From positions 26,523,246 to 26,587,245 of the forward strand of contig CM034238.1 of assembly GCA_019916065.1 (NCBI GenBank): a DNA stretch of 64,000 nt. The letters are read 5' to 3'. A model generated the notes under the pieces. That model did no database searches, was not told the origin of the DNA, and saw only the letters and a list, made by a program, of their open reading frames with translations. This DNA comes from Vitellaria paradoxa. Taxonomy: Eukaryota > Streptophyta > Magnoliopsida > Ericales > Sapotaceae. Below are positions 35,456 to 48,496 of the stretch, one piece after another. The first letter of the stretch is position 1; each line of letters starts with the position of its first letter. The translations under genes were made by a program, and so were the position numbers.

Positions 35456-36654
35456 TGATGAAGCTTCTCACTGAGGGTATTGCGAATGGTCCAACCCGTG
35501 TTCGAATTCCTGTCTTAACACCGGTGTGGTGCCTACCAAGGAATCTCCGATGGTTAAGTTAGTAAACCAGTATATTGAGAGAGTATTTCAACAAAGTAAC
35601 AGTAAAGCTTAGTAAGAGTGAGTATGTACCTACTTCCTGCATTGGAGATTTACATATATAGAGAGGGGATGAATCTATATGAACCCCCATACGTGTGAGC
35701 CATATTGAATCCAAGTTCTTACCGAATCAAATCATGCCATGTGTATGCACAAATCCCCATGCAGATATTCCATAATTAGTTATGCAATCCGTTATTAAAC
35801 AAGTACCGTATTTGTAGGCGGATATCACGGAACATATCAGAGGGTAGTTACACGATTGTGGCATAACCAATTTAGCCTGACCCGATCGATCAGGAGAGGA
35901 CCCGATCTCCACTTACCCGACCGATCGATAGGTTCGTTGGATACTCCCGATCGATCCCCACTATCAGATACCCCCGATTCCTTCGGTCAGCGAAGAAGAC
36001 CGAATGGAATCTTCGATGGTCGTGATCAATTGGGTGCCCCCAGTCCTAAAGAGGTTCTGGGAAGTGGATGGGACGCGTCTTTATTACCCACTCAACGCAT
36101 TAATTGCAGGGGTACGGCCAAAGGTCGCAGCCGTTTCTTTTGCCCACCACGCGTCACTACCGCATTGGGTGCTGTCAGAATGTGCAGTGTTAATAACGGA
36201 GAGTCGTTGGATCAGTTTTTCCCGCTTTCGATCTGGGCCGTCGATTTTCAAAAATTAAAATCCAAAATATATCACTATAGCACTATAAATAGGAGTGCTC
36301 GAAACTGATTCCTCTTTTACGCGTCTGGATCATTGAAGCTTGTCGTTTCATTCCTTTTTAGTGTTCTTCTTCAATTGCTTCTTCATCGCCGGCGCCCATG
36401 TTTTCAAGGCATTATAACTTTCTTCGAGCTTATCTCAAGTAAGACACATTCTGTGCAACTTTTAACTTACCATTTTTCGATTTTGGGCCTTAATGTGGTG
36501 GCTACTGGTGAGGAGTGCTTGCTTTTATTCAAAAAACCATAGTCTTCCAAACCCTATAGGATTTGTAGGGAACATTAGGTACGTTAGAGCCGTCATTAGT
36601 GGTCTAATATTTCTATCATACTCAATCCATTTATGTCGATTATCTCGATTTTTA
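35456..36654 (+). mobile_element. LTR and leader of a decayed Gypsy-type element
   Basis: Starts TGATGAAGCTTCTCACTG exactly where fragment D breaks off. It has LTR-style sequence with a strong TATA box (TATAAATAG, 36284-36292) followed by a plausible transcription start. Its base composition is higher in GC than the flanks (about 35860-36240). The LTR's right end was not fixed, and no second LTR was found. Overlapping frames at 35856-36308 and 36004-36258 are not recognisable proteins. Confidence 0.55.
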
Positions 36655-38070
36655 GAAATGGAGAATGTCAAAAGGGTCAGTTTATCGAGCTCCAGTAGCT
36701 CTGACAATGACGAACTTGTTTTTTGCCGTCAATGAAATCCCACTGCTACTAGCATGAGCAAAAAGGAAAGGGACGACTGCATAGTCCATGCGTTTGATCC
36801 TGGTATGGGTGTTAAAAGGGTTCAAATTGTTAGTGATGAGGAAGAGGGGGTTGGGTACGAGGCAGTGGGGATTAGATCCACTATCTTGATGAAGAGGATT
36901 CGAAGATAGTTTCTAAATTTTAATTTCCCCCTGACATGACTCTTAAACAACCGGGGAATGAAGATGCCGCATGTTCTCCAAGGTCAAGAGAAATTGCCAT
37001 ATACGAGGGTGCTTTGGTCAGGGGACTGCGTTTTCCATTTTCAAGGCTCGTTCGGGAAATTTTATGCCGACTGAGCTTGGCTCCGGGTCAGATACCTCCG
37101 AACAGCTGGAAGATCTTGATTGGATGTGCGATCTTCTGGAAGGTAGCCATCGGAGAAGACCTTATGGTCGATCTTTTCCTTTATTGTTACAAAGTCACTG
37201 GTGATATTTTTACAATCATTTTCTGCGTTTTAATTTCGTCACGGGCATGCTAAGCTCCCACAAGGGATGGAAGGAAAAGTTCTTCTTCATTCAAGGAAAT
37301 ACTTGGGAGTTCCAGCCTTAGGAGTCGGATGAAGACAAGAAGATCTGAGTGCCTCGCCGATAGGGTCAGCCCACTCAGAAGGGTATGCATAGGTTTATTT
37401 TCTTTGGAATTCCTCTGGTTTTTGTCGTAGTTATCCGGATATATTTAAGGTCTAGGATTCTAATCCTTCTCTATATTTTAACTAGCGTGAAAACAACCTT
37501 TGATCACTCAAGAACAGAAGGGATTGATCGGTCGGGCAAAGAAACACTCTGTTCGAGATTCTCACTTCCTGATCACAGTAGAAAATCTCGCTCTTTACTT
37601 GCTTGGTCCTGACCCTACGAATGAGGCCTTGGAAGCCGAACGTGAGCGGATTGAATTTAGTTCTTATTTTATAATCCATGTTTACCTGCTCGTTCTGAAC
37701 TTAGAATTTTGTCTTTTGTTCTTGCAGACAGTTTTGCTCCCGAAGGCTCTGATCAGCACAATCCCGATCGTCCTGACCCTGATTGATCTGAAATGGCTTT
37801 CGACCTGGGGTATTTGAAGAGAATGAGGAGCAGCCCACGAAGGAGTTGGGGGAGCAGCCTCCAGCTCCAAAAAAGGCTCAAACAACGAAAGCTTCTGCTC
37901 CGACGGCCAAGCCATCTTCTCCTCTTGCTGCAACTATGCCGCAGAAGGGTGCTCCCACTGAGGGTTGGGAAGTCCCTCAACCCTTGAAGGAGTTGGATAT
38001 CCCTCCACCACCGGTTAGGCCGAAGGAAACTAGCTCCGGGTTAGAGGTTGGGGCATCTAACAAGATTTAG
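36655..38070 (+). pseudogene. Degenerate Gypsy-type gag-like coding region
   Basis: Broken reading frames follow the LTR. One starts MENVKRVSLSSSSSSDNDEL at 36655. A second (36936-37253) reads YEGALVRGLRFPFSRLVREIL, LAPGQIPPNSWKILIG and FLYCYKVTG. This is the pattern of the plant 'putative gypsy type transposon' family (Pfam Transposase_28), whose next conserved words, SHKGWKEKFFFIQ and W.FQP, follow at 37253-37320 in a shifted frame. Further pieces at 37500-37700 (ITQEQKGLIGRAKK, NLALYLLGPDP) and 37793-38070 are Pro/Lys-rich. Frames are interrupted several times, so no product is expected. Protease, reverse transcriptase and integrase are absent. Homology stops near 38070. Confidence 0.6.
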
Positions 38071-38078
38071 TAACAAGT

Positions 38079-39316
38079 CTTAATAACAAGTCTTAGTGTT
38101 TTTTAAATTAAAAATATAAAAAATGCCTAAATACTAATTAGGTTTGAGATTAATTTTTTTCTTAATTTCAATATATTTAAATTGGTCATGTTGATCCCCA
38201 TATGATTAATAACAATAGTTTTAATTTGAATTAATCAAAAAATTATTACTAAATCTTGTGTAGCAATATCCGTTTCTACCATTCCTTATCTCTTCATTCT
38301 AATTCTAGATGGCACTCTTCTCTTTCATTATCTCTTATTCTCTTATCTCTTCTCATTCATTAACTCATTATTTTTTTCTCCCATATCGTTAAATGACAAC
38401 AATTTCACTTTTTCTTTTCCATATAAAACCATTAGAGTTGTGAAAATGTAATATTAATAAATGTAAAGTGAACTAATGGGTTCAATCCACTTGATTATTA
38501 ATTTACTATAGTAGTAAAATTTACATATTTCAAATGTATTAATAATTAAACTAAAAACACAAAGAAAATTACCTAAATAATAATTAAGATTAGGAAAAAT
38601 TTTTTTAATTATTTCTCTCTTAATAACAACTCTTAACATTTTTTAAATTAAAAGCATAAAAAATGCCTAAGTATTAATTAGGCTAAAGTAATTATTTTTT
38701 CTAAATCTTAATATATTTAAATTGGTCACATTGACATAACAAAGAAATTTAAGAATTTAAATTTGAGATAGTTTTAACAATTGGATTTATTCAATGATCG
38801 GTACTGATTTTCCTTTTTTGGTCAATTTTGGTTATTTTTTTGGTTACTTCTAATGGAACAATACTCTCTAACTCATTATTTTCATATCTTTTTGAATATT
38901 TTTTAAGCAATTTTTTAATAATATGATAATATTTGTAATAATTAATAAATTTTTACATATTTATTATACTGTATAGATATTAGTTAGATAAAATCAACTA
39001 AAATTTTTTATTTAAAAACAATTTATTTAGACTTTAATTTTATTTAAAAACTTCTTAAAAAATAAATAGTTAAATTAAAATTTTAATTGTAATGTACATA
39101 AAACTTAAAATTTTAAATAAATACATTTTTACACTCTGTGTTATCTATATAAAATTATATTTTTGTACTTTCAGGTATGAACAATTAGTGTATATAGTAA
39201 GGACGCTCATGAATTTGAATTTGAGATATTTTCAACTATTGAATTTATTCAATAACCAAGATTCCTTCTCTTCTCTCCACTTTGATTATTTTTCCGTTCA
39301 TTTTTACATGAAAATC
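38079..39316. repeat. AT-rich block belonging to the E unit, with an internal repeat
   Basis: Positions 38640-39316 match 24750-25417, so this is the outer part of the unit that resumes at 43007. Within it, 38079-38200 and 38620-38745 are direct repeats (TTTTTTAAATTAAAA, CATAAAAAATGCCTAA). No gene was seen. Confidence 0.65.
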
Positions 39317-39717
39317 AGTTGCAGTTGTGCTCTGTCTTGGGATTTCAACTTAGAGTGCTCCTAGGTAAATACTGGGAATGCCCTTATCTCAACTAAATAA
39401 AAAATTAAAGTCTACAAATAACTTCTTAACAAAACACTCACTTGGATTAAAATCAAGATCACTAAATCTTTATGTTATGTTGTCATATTTCCAGTGATTA
39501 AATCCATTCTCTTCAGCATACAAAATTATTGAAGCATTCACTTTATATTTCCAAAGCACGATTGCACTAAAATTAAACAAATTCTTAAGATTTTTGTGGT
39601 CTAATGTTGAGCAATAGCTAAAGAAAACTAGGAGCAAAGTGGCTTGGGATACCATATGATGTTCTAAAAATTAGGGAGGCATTGGACCCAGAAGAATAAA
39701 AGACTAGAATAAGGTTG
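39317..39717. other. Inserted DNA of unknown origin, left of the Copia element
   Basis: The C unit runs uninterrupted from the equivalent of 39316 to the equivalent of 43007. Everything from 39317 to 43006 is therefore extra in this unit. This first part contains no recognised domain. It may be the interior of the CACTA element whose right end is at 43006. Confidence 0.4.
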
Positions 39718-39722
39718 CAATG

Positions 39723-40101
39723 TGTTGTGTTGGCTCCCCAAATCCCACATCGGGAGAGGGAACAAAAAATGGGAGGCTTGGCTCCTATAAAAAGGGTCTT
39801 CCCCCATAGTTGTTATATGTACCAAGGACACAACTAAAAACCTGTGTTACCAAAGTGTGGATGTAATTGGGTTTTTGGGTTGTGTGAGTGGAGAGGGTTT
39901 TACAATTTTATCCGTGCAAAAATTGTAATAGTTTAATATTGAGTTGAGTATATTATCCCTTTTTGGAATCGTGGATGTAGGTCTTTTGAGGGATCGAACC
40001 ACGTTAAAAATTCTTGTGTTGAGTGCTCTAAATTTTTTTTTCTTTTCTTATTTGTGTGTGCGCTTCCGTTGTGGGCTTTACAAGTGTTTGTGGGCCCAAC
40101 A
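39723..40101 (+). repeat. 5' LTR of the Copia-type element
   Basis: Direct repeat of 41708-42085. Contains TATAAAAAGGG (about 39786-39796), a probable promoter box, and terminates GGGCCCAACA. Transcription would start some 30 bp after the TATA motif. Confidence 0.9.
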
Positions 40102-40103
40102 AG

Positions 40104-40115
40104 TGGTATCAGAGC
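40104..40115 (+). other. Primer-binding site for initiator tRNA-Met
   Basis: TGGTATCAGAGC is complementary to the 3' end of plant initiator tRNA-Met and sits two bases inside the 5' LTR, the usual place in Copia elements. Confidence 0.9.
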
Positions 40116-40387
40116 TGAAGGTTCCAACCTGGGAGAGGGAGAAAGAGAGAAAAAAAAAGGAACTGTGGGTGTCACACCAGTAGTAAATTTTGGAAGAGGT
40201 TAGTCTTGCCTACTTTTGACATTCTGGTTCTGAGGTTAGTTTTCTCAAGTTAGGTTTCGATTGTGGTATTTGCTGCATTGTTGGCTATTAATGTTGGTAA
40301 ATTCCTTCACTACATTGTGAGTTGCTAGTTGTTGGTTGCTTTGGCATATATTATTGAAGTGTTTAATTGGAAAGGATATTAAGCACC

Positions 40388-41794
40388 ATGTCTACACTAA
40401 AGTTTGAAGTTCCTTTATTCGATGGAAAAAGCAATTTTACATTGTGGCAGAGTACAATTCAAGACTACATAGTGCAACAGAGTCTTGATATTGCATTCGA
40501 AGATACAAAACCAGATGAGATGAATGATAATGATTGAAAAGCTGTTCAAAGGAAGGCTGTTAGTACAATTCGATTGGCACTTGCACCGCAGATTAAATAC
40601 ACAGTGTTGAATGAGACGTCACCGAAAGTGTTATGGGACAAGTTGGAGAGCGTGTTCGCTTCAAAGTCCATGGCAAGTCGTCTTTGCATGAAATTGGATT
40701 TGTACTCATTGAGAATGGATGAAGGAGGTAATATTCATGACCACATTAATATTTTTAATCAGCTAGCATGTCAGTTGTTGAACACAAGGGAGAAGGTTGA
40801 AGACGAAGAACAGGCATTGCTCTTGTTAGCTTCATTATCCAGGTCATACAAACCATTGGTTCAGTCGATGTTAATTGGGAAGAAAACTCTGACACTGAAT
40901 GAGGTGATTACAGTTTTGAAGGAGAATGACAAGATAATGAGAAATGGAGGCAATTCTGGAGATAGTCAATTGCTAGCTGTAGAGAGTTCTGAGCGAGGAA
41001 GGAGTCAGAAGAAGAAAGTTGACCGTCGTGATAGATCAAAATCTCGACAGAGAGATATGAGCAATGTTGAGTGCTATTATTGTGGAGCGAATGGTCATAT
41101 ACAGAAAAGTTGTCTAAAGTTCAAGGAAGACTTGAAGGGTTTGAAACAACTGCAAGAGAAGATGAAGGTTAGTGATTCCTCTGTTAATGTGGTTAATGAA
41201 TCTGGTGATTTCTTGTTGCACACTATGGATGATGGTTCTGCTGAAAATTATTCTGGTTGGGTGTTGGATTCTGCTTCTGACTTTCATATATGCAGAGATC
41301 GAGCTATGTTTGACACTTTGCACACTGATGGAGATTTTGGTTACATTAATGTGGGTAATAAATTGAAGCAGAGGATTGAAGGTGTTGGAAGAGTTTGCCT
41401 GAAACTCCACAATGGTGTTAACAAAAATATTTCCAATGTGAAATATGTATCTACTACTGGAGCGAATATAATTTCTTTGGGTGAGATGGCTTCACATGGA
41501 TACAAGTATGTGGGTATTGGGAATCAGTGCAAGGTATATAGAGGTGGTAGTTTGATAATGCAAGGGAGGAAAAAGGGAAAGAATATTTATTATTTGGATG
41601 ATCATCCCCTGAAGAGTCAGAAATCAGAGAATAGTCAGAAGATCGAGAAAAGAGTAAATTTTCCTGACACTATTGAAGTATATGGGAATTTGGGGAGAGG
41701 GAGGATTTATTGTGTTGGCTCCCCAAATCCCACATCGGGAGAGGGAACAAAAAATGGGAGGCTTGGCTCCTATAAAAAGGGTCTTCCCCCATAG
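40388..41794 (+). pseudogene. Copia gag-protease frame with one in-frame stop
   Basis: The frame opens MSTLKFEVPLFDGKSNFTLW at 40388 and is open to 41794 except for a TGA at 40535-40537 (codon 50), where Copia gag proteins usually have Trp (DW-A). The N-terminal part is a UBN2-type gag with SKSMASRLCMKLDLYSLRM and LLLASLSRSYKPLVQSML. A CCHC zinc knuckle, CYYCGANGHIQKSC, is at 41072-41113. Then WVLDSASDFHIC (Asp codon at 41267) marks the aspartic protease, with DSA in place of the usual DSG. The frame continues through the protease fold to NIYYLD, where the next domain would begin, and then runs into the 3' LTR. Any gag product would need stop readthrough or start at the internal ATG at 40574. 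The altered active-site Gly suggests an inactive protease. Confidence 0.88.
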
Positions 41795-42085
41795 TTGTTA
41801 TATGTACCAAGGACACAACTAAAAACCTGTGTTACCAAAGTGTGGGTGTAATTGAGTTTTTGGGTTGTGTGAGTGGAGAGGGTTTTACAATTTTGTCCGT
41901 GCAAAAATTGTAATAGTTTAATATTGAGTTGAGTATATTATTCCTTTTTGGGATCGTGGATGTACGTCTTTTGAGGGACCGAACCACGTTAAAAATTCTT
42001 ATGTTGAGTGCTCTAATTTTTTTTTCTTTCCTTATTTGTGTGTGCGCTTCCGTTGCGGGCTTTACAAGTGCTTGTGGGCCCAACA
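41708..42085 (+). repeat. 3' LTR of the Copia-type element
   Basis: Direct repeat of 39723-40101 with scattered substitutions. It is preceded by a polypurine tract and followed by the target-site copy CAATG. Confidence 0.9.
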
Positions 42086-42090
42086 CAATG

Positions 42091-43006
<916 letters not shown>

Positions 43007-46000
43007 CACACTCTTCTCATATTTCTTGAATACATTTTTTTTATAAAAAATTTTTTAATTAACATTTTTAAAAATAAGATAATATTTGTAATAAATAATA
43101 AAATTTTACACATTTATTGAACACTATGGATATTTTACTCCATTTTGATTAGTAATTTTTTATTTTTAAAAATTTTTTATATAAATGTTACAAATTTGTA
43201 TTTGAGCATTTTACCAAACTAAATTATGTTTATATGTCATTAGTTACAAACAATTCCTAATACAAACATAAATGATAACAAATTTAGAATTTGCATATAT
43301 ATAATTAAGGGTATTTTTGCCCAGTCGATAATTTTGCGAATGTTATTAGGACTAGTTTGCCTTATTAGTTTGCCTTTTCATTAATTACACCCCGTGGAAG
43401 AAAGTTGACCCTCTTATTTTATGATTTACTTTTCATCGATTCAATTTTTCTTTTTTAAATATTGCATTGAAAAGAACATTATATATTACTTATTGAAAAA
43501 AACTTTTTTTTTCTAATTACCCGCTCAAATTTTTTTTAATAATAAAAAATTCACTCATTTATATGCTCTAATGAATAACCAAAGACCATGCCATAATTTC
43601 TCAAGTGGCATTTTGTAGCTTTGATATAGCAAATGAGAATGAAAACTAATCAATCAAGATTAACCATCATAAGCTTTTTCAGCCTTTTCTTCAAAGTATT
43701 TCGTATTCATCTCACAATATAAACCAATGGATTTCGTATTCTACTTTTAACAAATGCAAAATAGGTTAAAAAGCCCGTTGATGTAAATTATGATTTACTC
43801 TTAACGATTTTATTAATTTATTTTTGAGCAAATTACTCTTTTATTTTACATTAAATTTCACTTTAATAAAATAACCATTCCCTTACACGTATGGCTAATA
43901 TCAATGTGATCCTTTCATCAAATTTATTAAAAAAGAATGCTACTGTTTGGTTGCACGTAATGAACACATAAATTTTTTATCACCAATTTTTTACTATAAT
44001 GCCAAATTAGAACTTAATTATAGATGTACTGCATTGATTGCTACAATTAAAAATAAAAAGAACAAAATAAAATAAAAAAATAAAATTAAAAATGTATAGT
44101 ATAATTTATCCTTTATTTTTTAATTAAATAATTAATTTGTTTATTTTTTGTGATACCCCATGTAGCTTACTCTTCTTTACAAGTCTCTTATAAAGTCAAC
44201 TTCCTTTAATTAATTAAAGTTCTCAACATTAAATTATCAAGCTTTCTCTATTCAATTATAGTTACTTCTCCCTAGGAATCATCCTACTGTTATTCCGGAT
44301 ATTTGAAGCCCTCCCTGTACATTGATCACAGTTATCCAAAAGCCATGACAGGAATCATTATCACAATGTTGATCAACTTCATGAAAAAGTAATCAATCAA
44401 CTAATTCCTTGCATCTTTTGATCTATTAAAATTAAAATTAAAAAAATAAAAAATAAAAAATAACAAAAATAAAAATAAGAGAAAAAGTATACAATTTTTG
44501 AAGAGATGGCAAAATTTAATAGTAACTTCAGTATTTTCTATTTTGAGAGTTAAGGTGTCATTTAGTTTGTATTTCTATTTTCTATTTTTGTTTTCTATTT
44601 TCTATTTTATATTTTGAAAATTCTACAATAAAGAAAACAGAAAATGCATTTAATTTGATATTTTTTATTTTTCATATTTAGAGATTTTCCTTTTTTTGAG
44701 TTAAAAACATTCAAAACAACTTTTGGCCTTTTTAGATTTATGTATAAAATCATTTTCTATTTTCTAAAATAAATTTTAAAAACACAAGTAACTAAATGTA
44801 TGTTGAGCTATTTTCTTTATTTTCAAAATTATAAAATGAAAAATGAACTTAAAACAAATATACCAATTGGCACAAAAATATTTTCCACATGTTCCACTCC
44901 ATTTTATGTGCTAGTTACTTATGTATTAGCCTCTATTAATTCAACAATAGGAATAGGAGTACAAAACTAATTAACTTGGTCATTTTATACAAATTTAAAC
45001 TTATCAAGTCAAACTTGAACCAAGCTTGAAACTAAACAAATTATATATAAATTGTTTTTAACTTTTAGTTAATTTTATAATGGACTGACATCCTTGAATG
45101 ATTTTTTAACGTGAGCTATGGATCGAACACAAATTGTTTGATTCATTTAATAGTTTTGGATAACTTCAGTACTTTATGAAATATTATGATGAGATTCCCC
45201 AATTTTAAAGCAATTTCTATCCAAGAAATCTCTTTTAAGCTTGTTCTGTTATTGACTCAATTATTATTATTATTTTTGATTTTCTTCTAATCTACATGTT
45301 AAAGTTGTGTTGACTGTCACTAGGTATTATAGATAACAAAATATTACAATAGGGTGTTCACTGAGAAGGTCGCTAACTTCATTAGAAAAAATAATGGTAC
45401 AATATTACGGCATGAAAAGCTTGCTAGGAAACTGGTCTCAAGAAGCAGCATGATCCAAATTTTATTAAGATTGGTTTTTAGTCCGACTTTGATTAGGTTT
45501 GTTGTTCTTATATATCTAGGATATATTATATGCCCACATTAAACTTCAAATGATGATTTTCAAAAATTAGAGTTGAGAGAAAAACTAAGAACAAAGTGAG
45601 ATGTTATTTAAGATTCTTTCATCTTTCTTTTTGTAATTCCTTAAAAACCAAATTTTATCGTCCCTATAGATGTAGACATATTATCGAATCACTTAAATTT
45701 TATGTTCTTTCTTATCATTTTATGTGTTCATTTCTTTTACAATTTTCACCCGTGTATTACATGAAAGTGATCCGATATTCTGCATAACACTATCTAAATG
45801 TAGACCAAAGGCCACCGAATAAGGATTTACTTGATATTACGATGGAGAAAAAGCATTTGTGGATTTGAATTATGGTTGTGGGAGAAAGACACGAATTAAG
45901 AGGACAAATGTATTCATGTTTTTAGGACTAATTTAAATGAAAAACTAAATTAATCACCCAAAATAATCCAATAATAACAAACCTCAAACATAAGAATCCC

Positions 46001-46284
46001 CAGACCTTGAATCTGGCGGCTAATATTGTGCCACTAGTCCCAGTATTGATTTTCTATTTCAATATTAAAATAAAAAGCAACCATATTGATATCCATTATC
46101 TTCTTAAATATTATCCATTTGAAAATAACCTATTTACCTCTCCATGCCTTTATCAGAACACTATTGCTTCTACAATAGGGTATTCCAAACAAGAATTCTA
46201 TGCAGCATAACAAAGAACAATATTTATCATCAGAGGATACTTGAACTACTTCGGTACCTAGCCTATTTCTGATGGTGTAATTTT
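43007..46284. repeat. Duplicated intergenic block leading to copy E (copy P3)
   Basis: Matches P2 (25418-28130) and, at its left, P1 (22754-24240). Its right part, 44386-46120, matches the D flank. No gene is supported. It contains the MITE at 44555-44873. From 46285 rightward it becomes the copy of window position 1 onward. Confidence 0.75.
44555..44873. mobile_element. MITE-like element, second copy
   Basis: Counterpart of 27071-27400 at the same place in the unit, with ends GTGTCATTTAGTTTGTAT and ATACCAATTGGCAC. Absent from the D unit. Its ends have decayed slightly more than in the C unit. Confidence 0.6.
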
Positions 46285-46368
46285 TGTATGCATACGAAAG
46301 AGAGAATAGTTCTCTAACTTCTTCTTCCAAGTCCTTTTTTTGTTTTGTTTTTGTTTTTTTATTTTTTT

Positions 46369-46581
46369 CGGTGACAAGGAACCTAGACCTTCTCATGGCA
46401 AAGCCACATTGGACATTGGGCTCATGAACAACCTCATGAGATCCACAGACTGGTCAATTATAAGTAAAACCTATGTGGGAGCCTTGAAGGGGGAGAAACC
46501 GTGGTGGAGTTTCGAACTCATAACTCTTCTAAGTTTATGATTGAGGAGTGTGTCTTCACACCGGTAGGCTAGCCCTTAAGG
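46369..46581 (-). repeat. tRNA-derived SINE-like repeat (copy 2)
   Basis: Near-identical counterpart of 85-297 at a constant offset of 46284 bp, inherited through the large duplication and not by a separate insertion. Confidence 0.55.
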
Positions 46582-46858
46582 TTCACTTGAGTCCTGATCT
46601 TATCATGAACCCTGACTCATAAACAATTTAGAACGATGTATACTTTCAGAAAGCACTCTTTTCCTGCTTAATGATAGATAACATATGACAATAAATAAAA
46701 GCTACTTCCAATAATAACATTACCATTACAACTGCCACAATGACGACTCCAAACTAGTATTAATGACCGCACATCATATAAACAGTCCTTTGTAATTTAC
46801 TACATCAATAGAGTTTCTTCCTTTCTTGAAGCACAGAGACAGCAATATTACCTCATGG

Positions 46859-48496
46859 TTATACATATACGTCATCAGGCATGAAAGTATCAGTCGAAGC
46901 AGATTTTGACACCAAAGAAGCCGCCAACAGATGCAAAACCTGCAATGTGAATGCATAGATCAGCGAGTAATGGGTGGAACTACTATAGTAAATAGATTGA
47001 AATTATAAGCATATCATTGCGAATTTAATAATTTGACAGTTGAACAATAGACCCACAGCGGCTTTCTCGTGCAAGCCAACAATGTTTGAAAATTAGCTTG
47101 TGGCCAGTGAATTCTTAATGTAAAACTTGTGTTAATTACTCAAATTACTCTGACATAGACAAATTTACAGCAGTTAATTACCTCCTCCTTGCCCATGGTC
47201 ACCTCCAACTCCTCGACACTAGCGAGGGGTACCTTCAATCTGTTCATAAGAGATATGCCTGATATCATAGATAAAGGTGTTATGGACAAATTATCCATCA
47301 CCATGAACATTGATGGCCCTTTTATAAATCCACTACCAATTTTAGCCTCCCCAAGATCAGATTTTGAATTCAAATCAGACTTGGTTTTTTTAAAACCAGA
47401 ACTCCCTTCAGCTCCTTAGATTTGAAAAACTTGTTGACATCGAAATTTTTAATACTCTTGAATAAGTTACCCATGCATCCCTCAAAGGACAAGCACGAAA
47501 ATTCTTTAAATACGTAACCAATGGGAAATGCAAGGAAACTACATAGGACTTCAACAAAGTTTTCTTCCACTTCTGCGTACAACACCTTATGATCAGATCT
47601 GCTGATAATAAGCTTCAAGTTTATCTTTGAATTTGTATTTGTTGCATCTCTAACTTTTGGAGATTGAGGTGTTTTCCTAGGTCCATATTTTGCATGATGA
47701 ATCATCACACTAGTCTTATTGATGGGTGGCTCAATAAGGCTGTCCGAGAAAGGTGTTCTTGATGTCAAGGAAGACAAGAGCAATCTCAGAACCTGTGTGA
47801 GAGAGATAAATATAATAAAATGATAGAAAAAACATTATTACCTTTTTTTTTTAATCTGAAATCAGAGAAACAAACAATGAATTCATTAATTACCTCGTTC
47901 TTTCCTATGTCCAGAGTTCTCTCTTCTATTTTGCTCCCATCCATTGCTCCAAAATTGCTAAGCAGAGATAAGCCAGCCATAGTGGAAATCGGCAATACTT
48001 GAAAATCATCTGTTATCATAAAGCGCACAGTAGGTCTAACAAATACCCCTCCATCTTGAGGAACCGGCCTTAATAGCTTTACCTCAAGCTCGAAGGGTTT
48101 TCCACAGCGGCAAAAAGCATTTTGATAATAGCTCAAAAAATCACAATTAGCGCTACACAAATAATATTTGCTATTTTCAGTTTCAGTCAAATTTAGCTTA
48201 AGGTTCCTATTGTAGATATCAGCTGCACTTCGAGGATGAAGAAGTATCTCCTTGTGCTCGCTTCTCAGGTGTTCCTCGTCAAGCTTCTCTACACTTTCGT
48301 ACAAGTTTCTCAAGCAACCAATCTCCCCTTCTAATAAGTGCTCACAAGTGAGTTTGGCTATGGTTCCAATGGGTATTGTCATAAAGCTGAACATGATGTC
48401 AATAAAATCCTTATTCGACTCTACACAAACAACTCTGTTTTTTTTCTTCTCCACAAGGATCTTTAAATTTATATTTTGAGAAGCTTCGGTGGCCAT
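46859..48496 (-). pseudogene. DUF674 copy E (A-type), frameshifted by a 94-bp deletion
   Basis: Counterpart of gene A. Exon 1 is 48496-47894 (201 codons, open), exon 2 is 47792-47182 and exon 3 is 46939-46859. Exon 2 is 611 bp, compared with 705 bp in A and C. A 94-bp segment equivalent to 1111-1204 of gene A is missing, leaving TTTTTTTAAAACCAG. Since 94 is not a multiple of 3, the frame shifts and meets a stop at 47370-47372, giving at most 341 residues and losing the FMVMDNLSI part and exon 3. Splice sites remain intact, and downstream codons are still open in the old frame (47140-47373), so the deletion looks recent. Exon 3 also has a Leu-to-Ser change. Confidence 0.9.

Larger units (their letters stand above)
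39723..42085 (+). mobile_element. Non-autonomous Copia-type element carrying gag and protease only
   Basis: A complete 2,363-bp element with target duplication CAATG (39718-39722 and 42086-42090). The 5' LTR is 39723-40101 and the 3' LTR is 41708-42085 (379 and 378 bp), ending ...CCCAACA. By eye the LTRs differ at roughly a dozen positions. The primer-binding site TGGTATCAGAGC (initiator tRNA-Met) starts two bases after the 5' LTR, at 40104-40115. A polypurine tract GGGGAGAGGGAGGA (41692-41705) precedes the 3' LTR. The 3' LTR begins TATTG where the 5' begins TGTTG, a likely point mutation. The interior has gag, a zinc knuckle and a protease-like part but no integrase, reverse transcriptase or RNase H. 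It resembles gag-only terminal-repeat elements known from plants. Confidence 0.93.

Noticed and set aside
36004..36258. 84-codon frame with protein-like composition in the Gypsy LTR
   Set aside because: Lies in the LTR upstream of the TATA box, overlaps another open frame, and has no recognised domain.
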